Source: Thalassobacillus devorans MSP14 (GTDB lineage: Bacteria; Bacillota; Bacilli; Bacillales; Halobacillaceae). Taken from it: a stretch of DNA of 64,000 nt. The DNA lies in the NCBI RefSeq assembly GCF_000496835.1, contig NZ_KI543236.1, forward strand, positions 1,530,773 to 1,594,772, written 5' to 3'. The notes under the pieces are model-generated. The model did not search any database and had not been told where the DNA came from. It saw nothing but the letters and a program-made list of their open reading frames with translations. The position numbers and the translations under genes are program-made. Every line of letters starts with the position of its first letter. The stretch's first letter is position 1. This document shows positions 45,433 to 53,894 of the stretch, piece after piece.

Positions 45433-46428
45433 TTATTTCTCTTCGTCTTCTCCATGGTCTTCTTTAGAAAGTTTGCCTAACGTATCACGCATATCTGTAT
45501 CTGCATTGATGTTACGGTAATTCATGTAGTCCATGACACCCATTTTCCCGGATCGCAATGCTTCAGCAAGCGCCTGAGGGACTTCAGCTTCTGCCTCAAC
45601 AACTTTAGCTTGCATTTCTTGTACTCTGGCACGCATTTCTTGTTCTTGCGCAATAGCCATTGCACGACGTTCTTCCGCTTTTGCCTGGGCGATATTCTTA
45701 TCTGCTTCAGCCTGGTCTGTCTGCAGGATGGCTCCAATGTTTTTACCTATATCGATATCTGCTATATCAATGGATAAGATCTCAAAAGCTGTTCCTGCAT
45801 CTAACCCTTTTGATAAAACATTCTGGGAAATACGGTCTGGATTTTCCAATACTTTATTATGGTTCTCAGAGCTGCCAATTGTGGAGACGATTCCTTCGCC
45901 GACACGAGCGATAACAGTATCTTCACCTGCACCACCGACCAAACGGTCGATATTGGCTCTTACCGTAATACGTGCCTTCGCTTTTACTTCAATCCCATCC
46001 ATGGCTACACCCGCAATGAACGGTGTTTCGATTACTTTTGGATTAACACTCATTTGGACGGCTTCTAACACATCACGACCAGCAAGGTCAATCGCAGCAC
46101 AACGTTCAAAGCTAAGTTCAATATTTGCGCGCTGCGCAGCAATCAAAGCATTGACCACACGGTCTACATTACCACCAGCTAAATAGTGACTCTCTAATTG
46201 GTTGGTGTCTACATTGACCCCTGCTTTATGAGCCTTAATCAATGGATTGATTACACGAGAGGGAATAACCCTTCTCAGCCGCATCCCTACGAGTGTGAAA
46301 ATGCTGATTCGGACTCCCGCTGCCAATGCACTGATCCAGAGCATGACTGGAATGAAAGTGAATAATACAGCAAGCACAATGATAATGAGGCCAATAATGA
46401 TAATTGGCATTAATTCATTTAACGTCAT
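45433..46428 (-). CDS. floA: Flotillin-like protein FloA
   Basis: 331 residues. A membrane scaffold protein that organises lipid microdomains. The N-terminal hydrophobic hairpin (about residues 5-40) is followed by an SPFH-like domain ([20 protein letters not shown]), then a coiled region with alternating Ala, Glu and Gln ([40 protein letters not shown]). The LGKLSKED end is typical. It lies between nfeD and yqfB; nfeD is 13 nt upstream. A GGAGG site precedes the ATG. The operon is probably under sigma-W. Confidence 0.97.
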   Translation of the reverse strand: MTLNELMPIIIIGLIIIVLAVLFTFIPVMLWISALAAGVRISIFTLVGMRLRRVIPSRVINPLIKAHKAGVNVDTNQLESHYLAGGNVDRVVNALIAAQRANIELSFERCAAIDLAGRDVLEAVQMSVNPKVIETPFIAGVAMDGIEVKAKARITVRANIDRLVGGAGEDTVIARVGEGIVSTIGSSENHNKVLENPDRISQNVLSKGLDAGTAFEILSIDIADIDIGKNIGAILQTDQAEADKNIAQAKAEERRAMAIAQEQEMRARVQEMQAKVVEAEAEVPQALAEALRSGKMGVMDYMNYRNINADTDMRDTLGKLSKEDHGEDEEK

Positions 46429-46440
46429 CTTTTTTCCTCC

Positions 46441-47787
46441 TTATTGGTTATCTTTATTGATTTCACGCACAACAACGCGCGAACCTTCTGTCTTAATGAT
46501 CTTTACGGGCTGCCCCGCCTGCAAAAACCTCCCTTCCGAAACGACATCCAATCTTTCGTCGTCAAAAACAGCAGTTCCGGAAGGACGAAGCGGGGTCAAC
46601 GTTTCTCCTTCTAAACCAATCAATTCTAACCGGTTTACTGTGGAGACGAATCCTTTGTCCGTGGTAGTAGCATCCTGGAGGATGATGTGCCGGAAAAAAC
46701 CCCTTTCCAACCCAAGGTATTTGAAAAGGACTACGGAGGCGACTATTGCCACAAGTATTGCAATACCGATACTCATGGCCATATGGCCCGTATCCGCTCC
46801 TGATAACATCAATGAAGAAACGATAGCCACTCCTCCTGCTATACCTGCAATTCCTCCAGGTAAAAAGAATTCAGCTGCCATCAGGATGATCCCCAGTACA
46901 AGCAGAATAATCGCCTCATATCCTGCCAGCCCGGCAATGATATGCCCATAGAAAAATAATACCAGAGAGAGCAAACCCATTGTGCCAGGAATTCCAAATC
47001 CAGGAGAGTATAATTCGACGATCAGCCCCAGGCTTGCAACTGAGAGAAGAATCGGAACGACCACCGGGTTGGTCAAAAAACTGGCAATGTTTTCAGCTAA
47101 AGTAGGTTCCGTTTCCACTATTTCCGCCTTTGAGAGCTCTAGTTCGCTAAGCAGTTCTGTACGATGTCTGACAACACCTTCTGCGTAGCCTACTTCTACC
47201 GCGGCCTTTGGTCCTAATGTAAGAAATTCTCCTTCCGGTGCATTATACTTTGGGAGATCTACTGATGGATCTGCCATCGCTTCTGCATAAATGGGGTCCC
47301 TGCCATTGGACTCGGCTGCTGCAATCATAGCAGCAATCCAGGCGGATTGAGCTTTTTTATCAGCTGCGTTCCCATCTGAAGTAATTACTCCAGAAGCCCC
47401 CATCGTCGCGGAGGGCTTCATGTATATCTGATCCGAGTTAAGGGCTATGTAAGAACCAGCTGACAATGCCTGACTGGTAATGAACGCAGTATTGGGGATT
47501 TTCAAATCCTGAAACAATTCTCCGATGGCATTAGCTGAATCAACCCTGCCGCCTGGTGTAGCGATTTCAAAAACAACATGATCTGCTTCAGCTTCCTTCG
47601 CTTCTGTAATGGATCGTTTTAAAAACGCTTCCATTCCTCTTTCCACTGTATTCTCCACAGGAATGATGTAGACAAGCTTTCCCTTCCCGTCTTCAGCAAA
47701 AATTTTATATCCTGTATTACCATTAATCGAATATAAAACCATCATCAGCAGTACCATTAAGGTTATATAACGAGCTATCCGTATCAT
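46441..47787 (-). CDS. NfeD-family membrane protein, long form (YqeZ/NfeD2)
   Basis: 448 residues, partner of FloA. A signal/anchor helix is at about residues 5-25. A ClpP-like serine protease domain follows, with ATPGGRVDSANAI and the nucleophile Ser in SAGSYIALNS; four to five helices come next (about 235-370), and then a C-terminal OB fold (VVSEGRFLQAGQPVKIIKTE). In Bacillus it supports FloA microdomains. The ATG at 47787 has GAAAGGGG; the longer in-frame reading from 47832 would overlap its own promoter. It is the first gene of a sigma-W-type operon. Confidence 0.95.
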   Translation of the reverse strand: MIRIARYITLMVLLMMVLYSINGNTGYKIFAEDGKGKLVYIIPVENTVERGMEAFLKRSITEAKEAEADHVVFEIATPGGRVDSANAIGELFQDLKIPNTAFITSQALSAGSYIALNSDQIYMKPSATMGASGVITSDGNAADKKAQSAWIAAMIAAAESNGRDPIYAEAMADPSVDLPKYNAPEGEFLTLGPKAAVEVGYAEGVVRHRTELLSELELSKAEIVETEPTLAENIASFLTNPVVVPILLSVASLGLIVELYSPGFGIPGTMGLLSLVLFFYGHIIAGLAGYEAIILLVLGIILMAAEFFLPGGIAGIAGGVAIVSSLMLSGADTGHMAMSIGIAILVAIVASVVLFKYLGLERGFFRHIILQDATTTDKGFVSTVNRLELIGLEGETLTPLRPSGTAVFDDERLDVVSEGRFLQAGQPVKIIKTEGSRVVVREINKDNQ

Positions 47788-47822
47788 GCGGTACCCCTTT
47801 CCTGACACAGTCATGGTATATG

Positions 47823-47849
47823 TACGTTCCAACTAAACATAACGTTTCA
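47823..47849 (-). promoter_or_regulatory. Sigma-W-type promoter of nfeD-floA-yqfB
   Basis: TGAAAC and CGTA on the minus strand with a 17-bp spacer, about 36 nt before the nfeD start. This is the ECF sigma-W pattern, and the B. subtilis yqeZ-floA-yqfB operon is sigma-W dependent. Confidence 0.75.
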
Positions 47850-47870
47850 TTTAAATAAAAAAATATATTA

Positions 47871-47968
47871 GAAAAACTTGGCTTATCACCAAGTCTTTAT
47901 GGCGAAAACCTGAGTTTTTCTTATACTATAACCCTTTAACAAAGTTATACTTTCTTATGTACAAAAAA
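47871..47968. repeat. Dispersed repeat, copy B
   Basis: Second copy: GGCTTATCACC, AAGTCTTTATGGCGA, TTTTTCTTATACTATA, CCCTTTAACAAAGTT, ACTTTCTTATGTACAAAAA in order. It ends in the yqeY terminator A run. The middle contains an imperfect inverted repeat around TTTATGGCGA. Confidence 0.7.
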
Positions 47969-47996
47969 ATCTCCCTGTTTAAAGGGAGATTTTTCT
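47960..47996 (-). terminator. yqeY terminator
   Basis: AAAAATCTCCCT and AGGGAGATTTTT around a six-base loop; TTTTTTTG follows on the minus strand. Confidence 0.92.
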
Positions 47997-48011
47997 ATTC
48001 TTCACGTACGA

Positions 48012-48458
48012 TTATGATAAATGTTTAAGTACGAGCTTGTTTACCTGTGAACCATCTGCCTTACCTTTAACTTTGGGCATGATAGCACTCATAACTTTCC
48101 CCATATCCTGCTTGGAGGAAGCTCCTACTTCAGTAATCGTAGCTTGAACGACTTGTTCCAGTTCTTCTTCTGAAAGCTGTTTCGGCATATATGCTTGTAA
48201 AATCTCTATTTCACGATTAAGTTTTTCTACAAGGTCTTCGCGTCCAGCTTCTTTAAATTCATGGAGGGAATCTTTCCTTTGTTTTACCTCTCGGGATAAA
48301 ACAGTAAGTTCTTCTTCTTCAGATAATTCGCCTCTTCCAAGCTTGATGGCTTCATTTTGTAAGGAAGCCTTCACCATACGGATGACAGTCAATTTCTCTT
48401 TGTCCTTATTCCGCATCGCTTGTTTCATGTCTTCATTGAGACGTTCAACTAATGACAT
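48012..48458 (-). CDS. yqeY: GatB/YqeY domain protein
   Basis: 148 residues. All-helical protein with the GatB tail domain: [40 protein letters not shown] and an ending [20 protein letters not shown]. The GatB tail binds tRNA in the amidotransferase complex; stand-alone YqeY probably affects tRNA metabolism, unproven. It lies 18 nt downstream of rpsU in the same unit. The ribosome site is AGAGGGTG. Confidence 0.94.
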   Translation of the reverse strand: MSLVERLNEDMKQAMRNKDKEKLTVIRMVKASLQNEAIKLGRGELSEEEELTVLSREVKQRKDSLHEFKEAGREDLVEKLNREIEILQAYMPKQLSEEELEQVVQATITEVGASSKQDMGKVMSAIMPKVKGKADGSQVNKLVLKHLS

Positions 48459-48476
48459 AGCTCTCTACACCCTCTT

Positions 48477-48653
48477 TTACCACTTACGCTTTCTAGCGGC
48501 CTCAGACTTTTTCTTACGGCGTACGCTAGGCTTTTCGTAATGTTCACGTTTACGATATTCAGATAGCGTTCCAGATTTGGATACACTCTTTTTGAAGCGA
48601 CGAAGAGCATCTTCAAGAGACTCGTTTTTACGAACGCGAGTTGTTTTTGACAT
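48477..48653 (-). CDS. rpsU: 30S ribosomal protein S21
   Basis: 58 residues, strongly basic. It reads (M)[20 protein letters not shown] and ends in an [14 protein letters not shown] tail, typical of S21. The ATG at 48653 has GGGAGGG; the longer in-frame reading starting at 48830 passes through the promoter and is not used. Its leader has a perfect 7-bp hairpin. Cotranscribed with yqeY. Confidence 0.98.
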   Translation of the reverse strand: MSKTTRVRKNESLEDALRRFKKSVSKSGTLSEYRKREHYEKPSVRRKKKSEAARKRKW

Positions 48654-48695
48654 GCTATTTCCCTCCCTCCGAAGCATAAAGCAAGTATCTTCTCT

Positions 48696-48718
48696 GCATG
48701 CATATCTATCTTGCATGC
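48696..48718 (-). other. Hairpin in the rpsU leader
   Basis: GCATGCA and TGCATGC flank a nine-base loop, 43 nt before the rpsU start. No T run follows, so it is not a terminator; it may stabilise the transcript or affect translation. Confidence 0.5.
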
Positions 48719-48726
48719 CTTTGATA

Positions 48727-48755
48727 ATTATATTATAACCCCTTAGATGGGTCAA
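48727..48755 (-). promoter_or_regulatory. rpsU promoter (sigma-A type)
   Basis: TTGACC and TATAAT with a 17-bp spacer on the minus strand; a strong housekeeping promoter for rpsU-yqeY. Confidence 0.82.
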
Positions 48756-48862
48756 CTTATTTCGTTGAATTTGTTCCATTAATGCCATTTTCAGTGAACA
48801 TCGTAATGAATTATGTTCATTTTTCTGCACCCTTGTCCATATAGTATTATGAGGTGTCGTCT

Positions 48863-49789
48863 ATGCTTATGGAATTGATCTCAAGATTAACTGTATTATT
48901 ATTAATGTTTTTATTTGGGCTTCAATGCCTGAAAATCGGTCTGTTCCAACTTTCTTATCATCGGACCAAACAATGGATTCATCAATTTTCTAATAATCCG
49001 TTCACTGCAATTTTAACAGGTTTTGCAGCTACAGGGTTGCTGCAAAGCAGTTCCGTAGTCATCGTCTTGGCAATGGGGCTTGTTACCACTAAGTATATGA
49101 AAGTGACACAGGCTATAGGTATCATGCTCGGGGCGAACCTGGGTACAACGATAACCGGTGAGATTCTCAGTTTATCCCTCCACCTTCCTTATACGGCATT
49201 GCTTATCGCAGGCGTTTTATTGATTATCATTCAACATCAGAAGACGTTTGCCTGGGGTACCATCATGTTTGGGCTGGCAGTCATCTTTCTTGCATTGGAA
49301 AACTTAGGCGGGTCTATTTCAGATATGATGATTCTTCCCGGAGCGGAAGATTGGATTTCTTCACTTAATCATTCCACTATATCAGCTTTATTCTTTGGAA
49401 TTATCGGGTCAGGTTTAATTCAATCTTCTTCTGCTATGTTCGGTGTGACACTTACCTTGCTTGATCAGGGCGCTATTTCTATGTCTTCCGCTATTGCAGT
49501 CATTCTCGGCTCAAATATCGGCACATGCATTACTGCTTCGATAGCTGGTGTGGCTTTAGATAAACAGGCCAGAGTAGTGGCATCCAGTCATATTTGGTAT
49601 AACGTGATCAGTGTGGTACTTTTCCTTCCATTTCTCACTTTATTAGATACCGTATCTTATTGGCTGGCATCGGAACCTGGCAGACAGTTAGCTCATTTGG
49701 CAGTTCTGTTCAATACCTTGACCATTTTCTTTTTCTATCCATTTTTGAAACCTTTTGAGAAATGGCTTACTCGTTTGCACAACAAATAA
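48863..49789 (+). CDS. yqeW: Na/Pi cotransporter family protein, YqeW-like, no PhoU domain
   Basis: 308 residues, about eight helices. Two copies of the family motif are present: TGLLQSSSVVIVLAMGLVTT and SGLIQSSSAMFGVTLTLLDQ, with GANLGTTITG and GSNIGTCITA. The PhoU-like tail found in the 17753 gene is missing. Substrate is assumed to be phosphate with sodium; direction is unknown. It stands opposite rpsU and matches yqeW in position next to rpsU. The ATG at 48863 follows GAGGTG; the GTG at 48854 is the alternative. A terminator follows. Confidence 0.9.
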   Translation: MLMELISRLTVLLLMFLFGLQCLKIGLFQLSYHRTKQWIHQFSNNPFTAILTGFAATGLLQSSSVVIVLAMGLVTTKYMKVTQAIGIMLGANLGTTITGEILSLSLHLPYTALLIAGVLLIIIQHQKTFAWGTIMFGLAVIFLALENLGGSISDMMILPGAEDWISSLNHSTISALFFGIIGSGLIQSSSAMFGVTLTLLDQGAISMSSAIAVILGSNIGTCITASIAGVALDKQARVVASSHIWYNVISVVLFLPFLTLLDTVSYWLASEPGRQLAHLAVLFNTLTIFFFYPFLKPFEKWLTRLHNK

Positions 49790-49820
49790 ACCAGCCTGCT
49801 TGAAGCATGGCTGGTTTATT
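49785..49820. terminator. Terminator between yqeW and deoC
   Basis: AATAAACCAGCC and GGCTGGTTTATT flank a 12-base loop, followed by AATTTC. It overlaps the yqeW stop and lies ten bases from the deoC stop, so it may serve both. Confidence 0.85.
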
Positions 49821-49829
49821 AATTTCAAT

Positions 49830-50498
49830 TTAATAATCAGAAGTTCCTTTTTCGCCTTTGATAATTTGAATACCAGAGCTTGCTCCGATACGGGAAGCAC
49901 CTGCATCAATCATTGCTTTTGTGGATTCGAAATCACGGACTCCTCCTGAAGCTTTTACGCCAATCTCAGGTCCTACAGTCGCCCGCATTAACTTAATGTC
50001 TTCCACAGTAGCTCCTCCTCCGGAAAAACCGGTAGAAGTCTTCACGTAATCTGCTCCCGCTTTAACAGCCAGCTCACAGGCTTGAACTTTTTCTTCTTTG
50101 GTAAGTAAAGAAGTTTCAATAATCACTTTCACCAGTGCTTTATCTTCTGACTCTCTTATAACTGCTTCGATATCGGCTTGTACTGTATCGTAGTCCTTAG
50201 ATTTAAGGGCGCCGACATTGATGACCATATCTATTTCCGTGGCACCATTCTCGATTGCTTGCTTAGTTTCGAAAGCTTTTACCTCTTTCGTATTTGCCCC
50301 GAGAGGAAAACCGATTACCGTACATACTTTGACAGAAGTTTCTTTCAACTGTTCATAACAATAGCTGACCCAATATGGATTGACACAAACGGAAGCAAAC
50401 TCATATTCTTTCGCTTCCTGACATACCTGGTCAATCTTCTCCTTTGATGTTTCAGGTTTTAATTGGGTATGATCAATATATTTGGCTAAGTTTTCCAT
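49830..50498 (-). CDS. deoC: Deoxyribose-phosphate aldolase
   Basis: 222 residues. Splits 2-deoxyribose-5-phosphate to glyceraldehyde-3-phosphate and acetaldehyde in deoxynucleoside catabolism. The Schiff-base Lys is in [17 protein letters not shown], and [14 protein letters not shown] holds the second active-site Lys region. It begins with the typical [16 protein letters not shown]. The rest of a deo operon (pdp, nupC) is not here. It lies between yqeW and mtaB, as in several other Bacillaceae. The ribosome site is AGGAAGA. Confidence 0.96.
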   Translation of the reverse strand: MENLAKYIDHTQLKPETSKEKIDQVCQEAKEYEFASVCVNPYWVSYCYEQLKETSVKVCTVIGFPLGANTKEVKAFETKQAIENGATEIDMVINVGALKSKDYDTVQADIEAVIRESEDKALVKVIIETSLLTKEEKVQACELAVKAGADYVKTSTGFSGGGATVEDIKLMRATVGPEIGVKASGGVRDFESTKAMIDAGASRIGASSGIQIIKGEKGTSDY

Positions 50499-50592
50499 AA
50501 CGATCTTCCTTTCTTTCTATCGGTTAGTTGTCCGTACCTCTACATCATAGCATGAAGCAAATATAAATTCTATGTCTTGTCTCTTCCGGTCA

Positions 50593-50685
50593 GAAAAACT
50601 CGTCTTGTCACTAAGCACTTATGGCGACAAGCTTAATCTTATATTTAAATCCTTTAACAAATTCAACTTCTTACAATGCAAAAAG
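50593..50685. repeat. Dispersed repeat, copy C
   Basis: Third copy: CTTGTCACTAAGC, CTTATGGCGACAAG, CTTAATCTTATAT, CCTTTAACAAA and AACTTCTTACAATGCAAAAA. CTTGTCAC and GCGACAAG pair as a hairpin (7 of 8). It ends in the mtaB terminator. The other 50499-50590 bases hold the deoC upstream region with no gene. Confidence 0.7.
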
Positions 50686-50718
50686 AGCCACACGAATTAT
50701 CGTGTGGCTGTCTTTTTT
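50683..50718 (-). terminator. mtaB terminator (end of the heat-shock operon)
   Basis: AGCCACACG and CGTGTGGCT flank a six-base loop, followed by CTTTTTG on the minus strand. Confidence 0.92.
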
Positions 50719-50723
50719 AAAAA

Positions 50724-52079
50724 TTAAATAGCTGTGACATGACCAGTCAAGTCAGGTCCGTCCATCACACGTACAAACTTTCCTTCATTATAAGGATAAC
50801 CCGCTTTAGCGATTTTCACCTTAACTATTTGCCCAATTAAATCTTTGGATCCTTCGAACTTTACTTTCAGGTAGTTATCGGTGTACCCGATTAATAGCCC
50901 TTCCTCGTTGCCTTCTTTGTCTTCCTCTTCAGGAATGACCTCCAACACCTCATTTTCGAAACGGGACGCATACTCCTTCGCCTGTTGATCAGATAATTCG
51001 ATCAGGCGGTGAACACGGTCATTTTTCACTTCATCATCAACTTGGTCAGTCATACGGGCAGCTGGAGTACCAGTTCTTTTTGAAAAAGGAAACACGTGCA
51101 GTTCAGAGTACCCTATATCCTGGATTGCCTGGTAGGTCTCCATGAACTCTTCTTCCGTTTCCCCCGGGAAACCGACAATGACGTCTGAAGTGATTGCCAA
51201 ATTAGGCAGCGCTTCTTTGATACGTTCGATTCGCTCCTTATAAAATTCCATTGTATATTTCCTTCTCATCCGTTTTAAGACAGTATCCGAGCCGGATTGT
51301 AGTGGAATGTGTAAGTGCCGTACAATCTTATCAGAGTCATTCAACACTTTGATGACATCATCTGTGATTTGACTTGCTTCAATGGATGAAATACGAATCC
51401 GTTTTAACCCTTTTACTTGTTCATCCAGTTCGCGGAGGAGCATGGCGAGGTTATAATCCTTCATATCTTCTCCATATCCGCCTGTATGAATTCCTGTCAG
51501 CACAATTTCCTTGTAACCCGCATCGACAAGCTGCTGTGCTTGTTTAATGACATCCTCAGGCTTTCTCGACCGCATCAAGCCACGAGCCCACGGGATGATA
51601 CAGAAGGTACAAAAGTTGTTACAGCCTTCCTGGATTTTCAAAGATGCACGGGTACGATCTGTAAAGTACGGGACATCCAATTCTTCGTATACGCGGTTCT
51701 TCATGATGTTTGTTACACCATTGATGGGTTGTCGTTCTTTTTTATACTGCTCAATATAATCAAGCATTTTCACCCGGTTTTGTGTACCTACAACAATATC
51801 CACTCCAGGTATGTCCATGATTTCGCCCGGGGAAGTCTGGGCATAGCAGCCTGTAACACAAATAACCCCGTCCGGGTTCTTCCTGATTGCTCTGCGGATG
51901 ACCTGCCGGCTTTTCTTATCCCCAGTGTTAGTAACGGTACACGTATTAATGACATAGACATCTGACTCACGATCGAAATCGACCCGCTCATAGCCCTGGT
52001 CTTTGAACAATTGCCAGACTGCTTCAGTCTCATAATGATTCACTTTACACCCTAATGTATGAAATGCCACTGTAGGCAT
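50724..52079 (-). CDS. mtaB: tRNA threonylcarbamoyladenosine methylthiotransferase MtaB
   Basis: 451 residues. A radical-SAM enzyme that adds a methylthio group to t6A37 of tRNA, giving ms2t6A. The UPF0004 domain carries a first cluster site (HTLGCKVNHYE, NTCTVTN, TGCYAQ); the radical-SAM site is EGCNNFCTFCIIPWARG (CxxxCxxC). A TRAM-like domain ends the protein (GYTDNYLKVKFEGSKDLIGQ). The ATG at 52079 has GAGGTG six bases away; an ATG at 52085 overlaps the rsmE stop. It is the last gene of hrcA-grpE-dnaK-dnaJ-prmA-rsmE-mtaB. Confidence 0.97.
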   Translation of the reverse strand: MPTVAFHTLGCKVNHYETEAVWQLFKDQGYERVDFDRESDVYVINTCTVTNTGDKKSRQVIRRAIRKNPDGVICVTGCYAQTSPGEIMDIPGVDIVVGTQNRVKMLDYIEQYKKERQPINGVTNIMKNRVYEELDVPYFTDRTRASLKIQEGCNNFCTFCIIPWARGLMRSRKPEDVIKQAQQLVDAGYKEIVLTGIHTGGYGEDMKDYNLAMLLRELDEQVKGLKRIRISSIEASQITDDVIKVLNDSDKIVRHLHIPLQSGSDTVLKRMRRKYTMEFYKERIERIKEALPNLAITSDVIVGFPGETEEEFMETYQAIQDIGYSELHVFPFSKRTGTPAARMTDQVDDEVKNDRVHRLIELSDQQAKEYASRFENEVLEVIPEEEDKEGNEEGLLIGYTDNYLKVKFEGSKDLIGQIVKVKIAKAGYPYNEGKFVRVMDGPDLTGHVTAI

Positions 52080-52084
52080 TTTCA

Positions 52085-52837
52085 TCACCTCAATTCTTCA
52101 AGATGATACGAAATACTTGCTAGCAAATAAAGAGGTGCCGTTTCCATCCGCAAAATCCTTGGACCTAATCGCACCGAATGAAAACCCGCTTCTGACAGCT
52201 TAACTGCTTCGGATGGGGAAAATCCCCCCTCAGGACCGATAACTGCCAATAGTTTTCCCCCAGGCTCCACTATTCTGATCAAATCAGACAATGATTTATA
52301 TTCAGCGCGCTTTGCTTCGTCTTCATAAGCGAACAGTTTCCATTTATACTGTTCACTGACCTGAAGCAGTTTGTCCAGATTATAAAGAGGTTCAATATCA
52401 GGAATCTTGTTACGGTGGCATTGTTCGCTAGCTTCTTTCGCAATTTTTCTCAGGCGGGAAATCTTTTTATCCGCCTTTTTTTTATCCCATTTTACTACAG
52501 ACCGTTCTGCTTGATAAGGGATGAACCGGGAAGCACCTAATTCTGTCCCTTTTTGTACAACGGTTTCTAACTTATCACCCTTGCCAAGTGATTGGACTAT
52601 GGTGATTTCAATAGGAAGTTCAACATTTTCTTCCAGCCATTCTACCAGCCTGCAATGTACAGCCTCTTTCTCAACACTGATAATTTGACAGCGTGCAGCA
52701 TTGCCACTCGGATGATTGCAGATAATTTCATCATCCGGGAGCATACGCATGACACGTCCGATATGATGAACATCCTCCCCCTCGATGATAATCTTATCAC
52801 TCTGCCAATTATCTGCTTCTACAAAATATCGCTGCAT
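52085..52837 (-). CDS. rsmE: 16S rRNA (uracil-1498-N3)-methyltransferase RsmE
   Basis: 250 residues, SPOUT methyltransferase for m3U1498. Start QRYFVEADNWQSDKIIIEGE, then DVHHIGRVMRM; the knot is LLAVIGPEGGFSPSEAVKLS with LGPRILRMETAPLYLL. The ATG at 52837 follows AGGTGCTTGAA; a GTG at 52846 is less likely. It overlaps the start of mtaB and follows prmA by 21 nt. Confidence 0.96.
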   Translation of the reverse strand: MQRYFVEADNWQSDKIIIEGEDVHHIGRVMRMLPDDEIICNHPSGNAARCQIISVEKEAVHCRLVEWLEENVELPIEITIVQSLGKGDKLETVVQKGTELGASRFIPYQAERSVVKWDKKKADKKISRLRKIAKEASEQCHRNKIPDIEPLYNLDKLLQVSEQYKWKLFAYEDEAKRAEYKSLSDLIRIVEPGGKLLAVIGPEGGFSPSEAVKLSEAGFHSVRLGPRILRMETAPLYLLASISYHLEELR

Positions 52838-52858
52838 TTCAAGCACCTGCTTTACCCG

Positions 52859-53794
52859 CTATTTCTTAGCGATTATAGAAATCCAATCTTCCATTTGGTT
52901 CACTTCGATTATTTCAAATCCAGCCTGAATCAAATTTTGCTTTACGTCTTCTTTCTTACCCTGAATGATTCCAGAGGTAATGAAATAGCCGCCTTTTTTC
53001 AATAGATGATAGGCATCTTCTGTGAAGCGGACAATAATCTCAGCGAGAATGTTCGAGACAATCAAGTCTGCAGTTTCCTCGACCCCTTTTAGTAAATCAT
53101 TCTGATGTGAGGTTATGCGATCGTCCACCCGGTTCAACTTAGCGTTATTTTCTGTGCTTTTAACAGCGATATCATCCAGGTCAAACGCAGACACCCTTGA
53201 TGCACCAAGCAACACCGAGGCTACGCTAAGAATACCGGATCCCGCGCCAACATCCAATACATGATCACCTTTCTTAATAAAACGTTCGATAGCCTGGATA
53301 CTTAGTACGGTCGTTGGGTGCGTCCCTGTACCAAACGCCATACCGGGATCCATCTCAATAATGACTTCGTCACTCGATACCGGCTGATAATCTTCCCAAG
53401 TCGGAATGATCGTGACTTTATCTGAGATTTTCACAGGCTTATAATATTTTTTCCACTCATTCGCCCAATCTTCTTCATTCACTTCAGAAAGTGTCACTTC
53501 ATTATTTCCAAGCTGGATATCATAAGCGGCCAAATTATTAACGGACTGTTTAATTTCATCAATCGTTTCACTTAGAAAGCTGTTAACAGGAAGATAAGCT
53601 TTTACATATACACCTTCAGCCGGATAATCCTCAGGGTCTAAGTCATAAAGCTCACCAAAGCCCGCACGACGCTCTTTCTCCATATCCTGTGGGTCTTCGA
53701 TGACCACCCCACTGGCTCCTGCTTCATGAAGAATATTGGACACTGGTTCCACTGCTTCATTTGTAGTATGGATACAAATTTCTGACCACTTCAT
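52859..53794 (-). CDS. prmA: Ribosomal protein L11 methyltransferase PrmA
   Basis: 311 residues. Trimethylates L11. The SAM site is HVLDVGAGSGILSVASVLLG; substrate loop DPGMAFGTGTHPTTVLSIQA and DLIVSNILAEIIV match the family. Begins MKWSEICIHTTNEAVEPVSN. Coupled with rsmE in the heat-shock operon. A 100-nt gap to dnaJ contains a nested hairpin (53847-53890). The ATG at 53794 is preferred to the in-frame Met at 53860, which lies within that hairpin. Confidence 0.96.
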   Translation of the reverse strand: MKWSEICIHTTNEAVEPVSNILHEAGASGVVIEDPQDMEKERRAGFGELYDLDPEDYPAEGVYVKAYLPVNSFLSETIDEIKQSVNNLAAYDIQLGNNEVTLSEVNEEDWANEWKKYYKPVKISDKVTIIPTWEDYQPVSSDEVIIEMDPGMAFGTGTHPTTVLSIQAIERFIKKGDHVLDVGAGSGILSVASVLLGASRVSAFDLDDIAVKSTENNAKLNRVDDRITSHQNDLLKGVEETADLIVSNILAEIIVRFTEDAYHLLKKGGYFITSGIIQGKKEDVKQNLIQAGFEIIEVNQMEDWISIIAKK

Positions 53795-53846
53795 ACCAAT
53801 CAACTCTTTTCCAGTCGTTTTATAGATGGTATTCCCACACATATGT

Positions 53847-53890
53847 AGAGGCTGTATCAAAATAGATGCCTCTGATTTTGACCAGCCTCT
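53847..53890 (-). other. Nested hairpin between dnaJ and prmA
   Basis: AGAGGCTG and CAGCCTCT form outer arms, with CAAAAT and ATTTTG as inner arms. A second GCCTCT (53868-53873) can pair with the same AGAGGC. No T run follows. It lies between dnaJ's stop and prmA's start and may be a processing or attenuation site. Confidence 0.6.
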
Positions 53891-53894
53891 CCTC

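Noticed and set aside
48654-48830. N-terminal extension of rpsU in the same frame
   Set aside because: It contains the rpsU promoter and leader hairpin; the S21 family begins at MSKT with a strong ribosome site at 48660.
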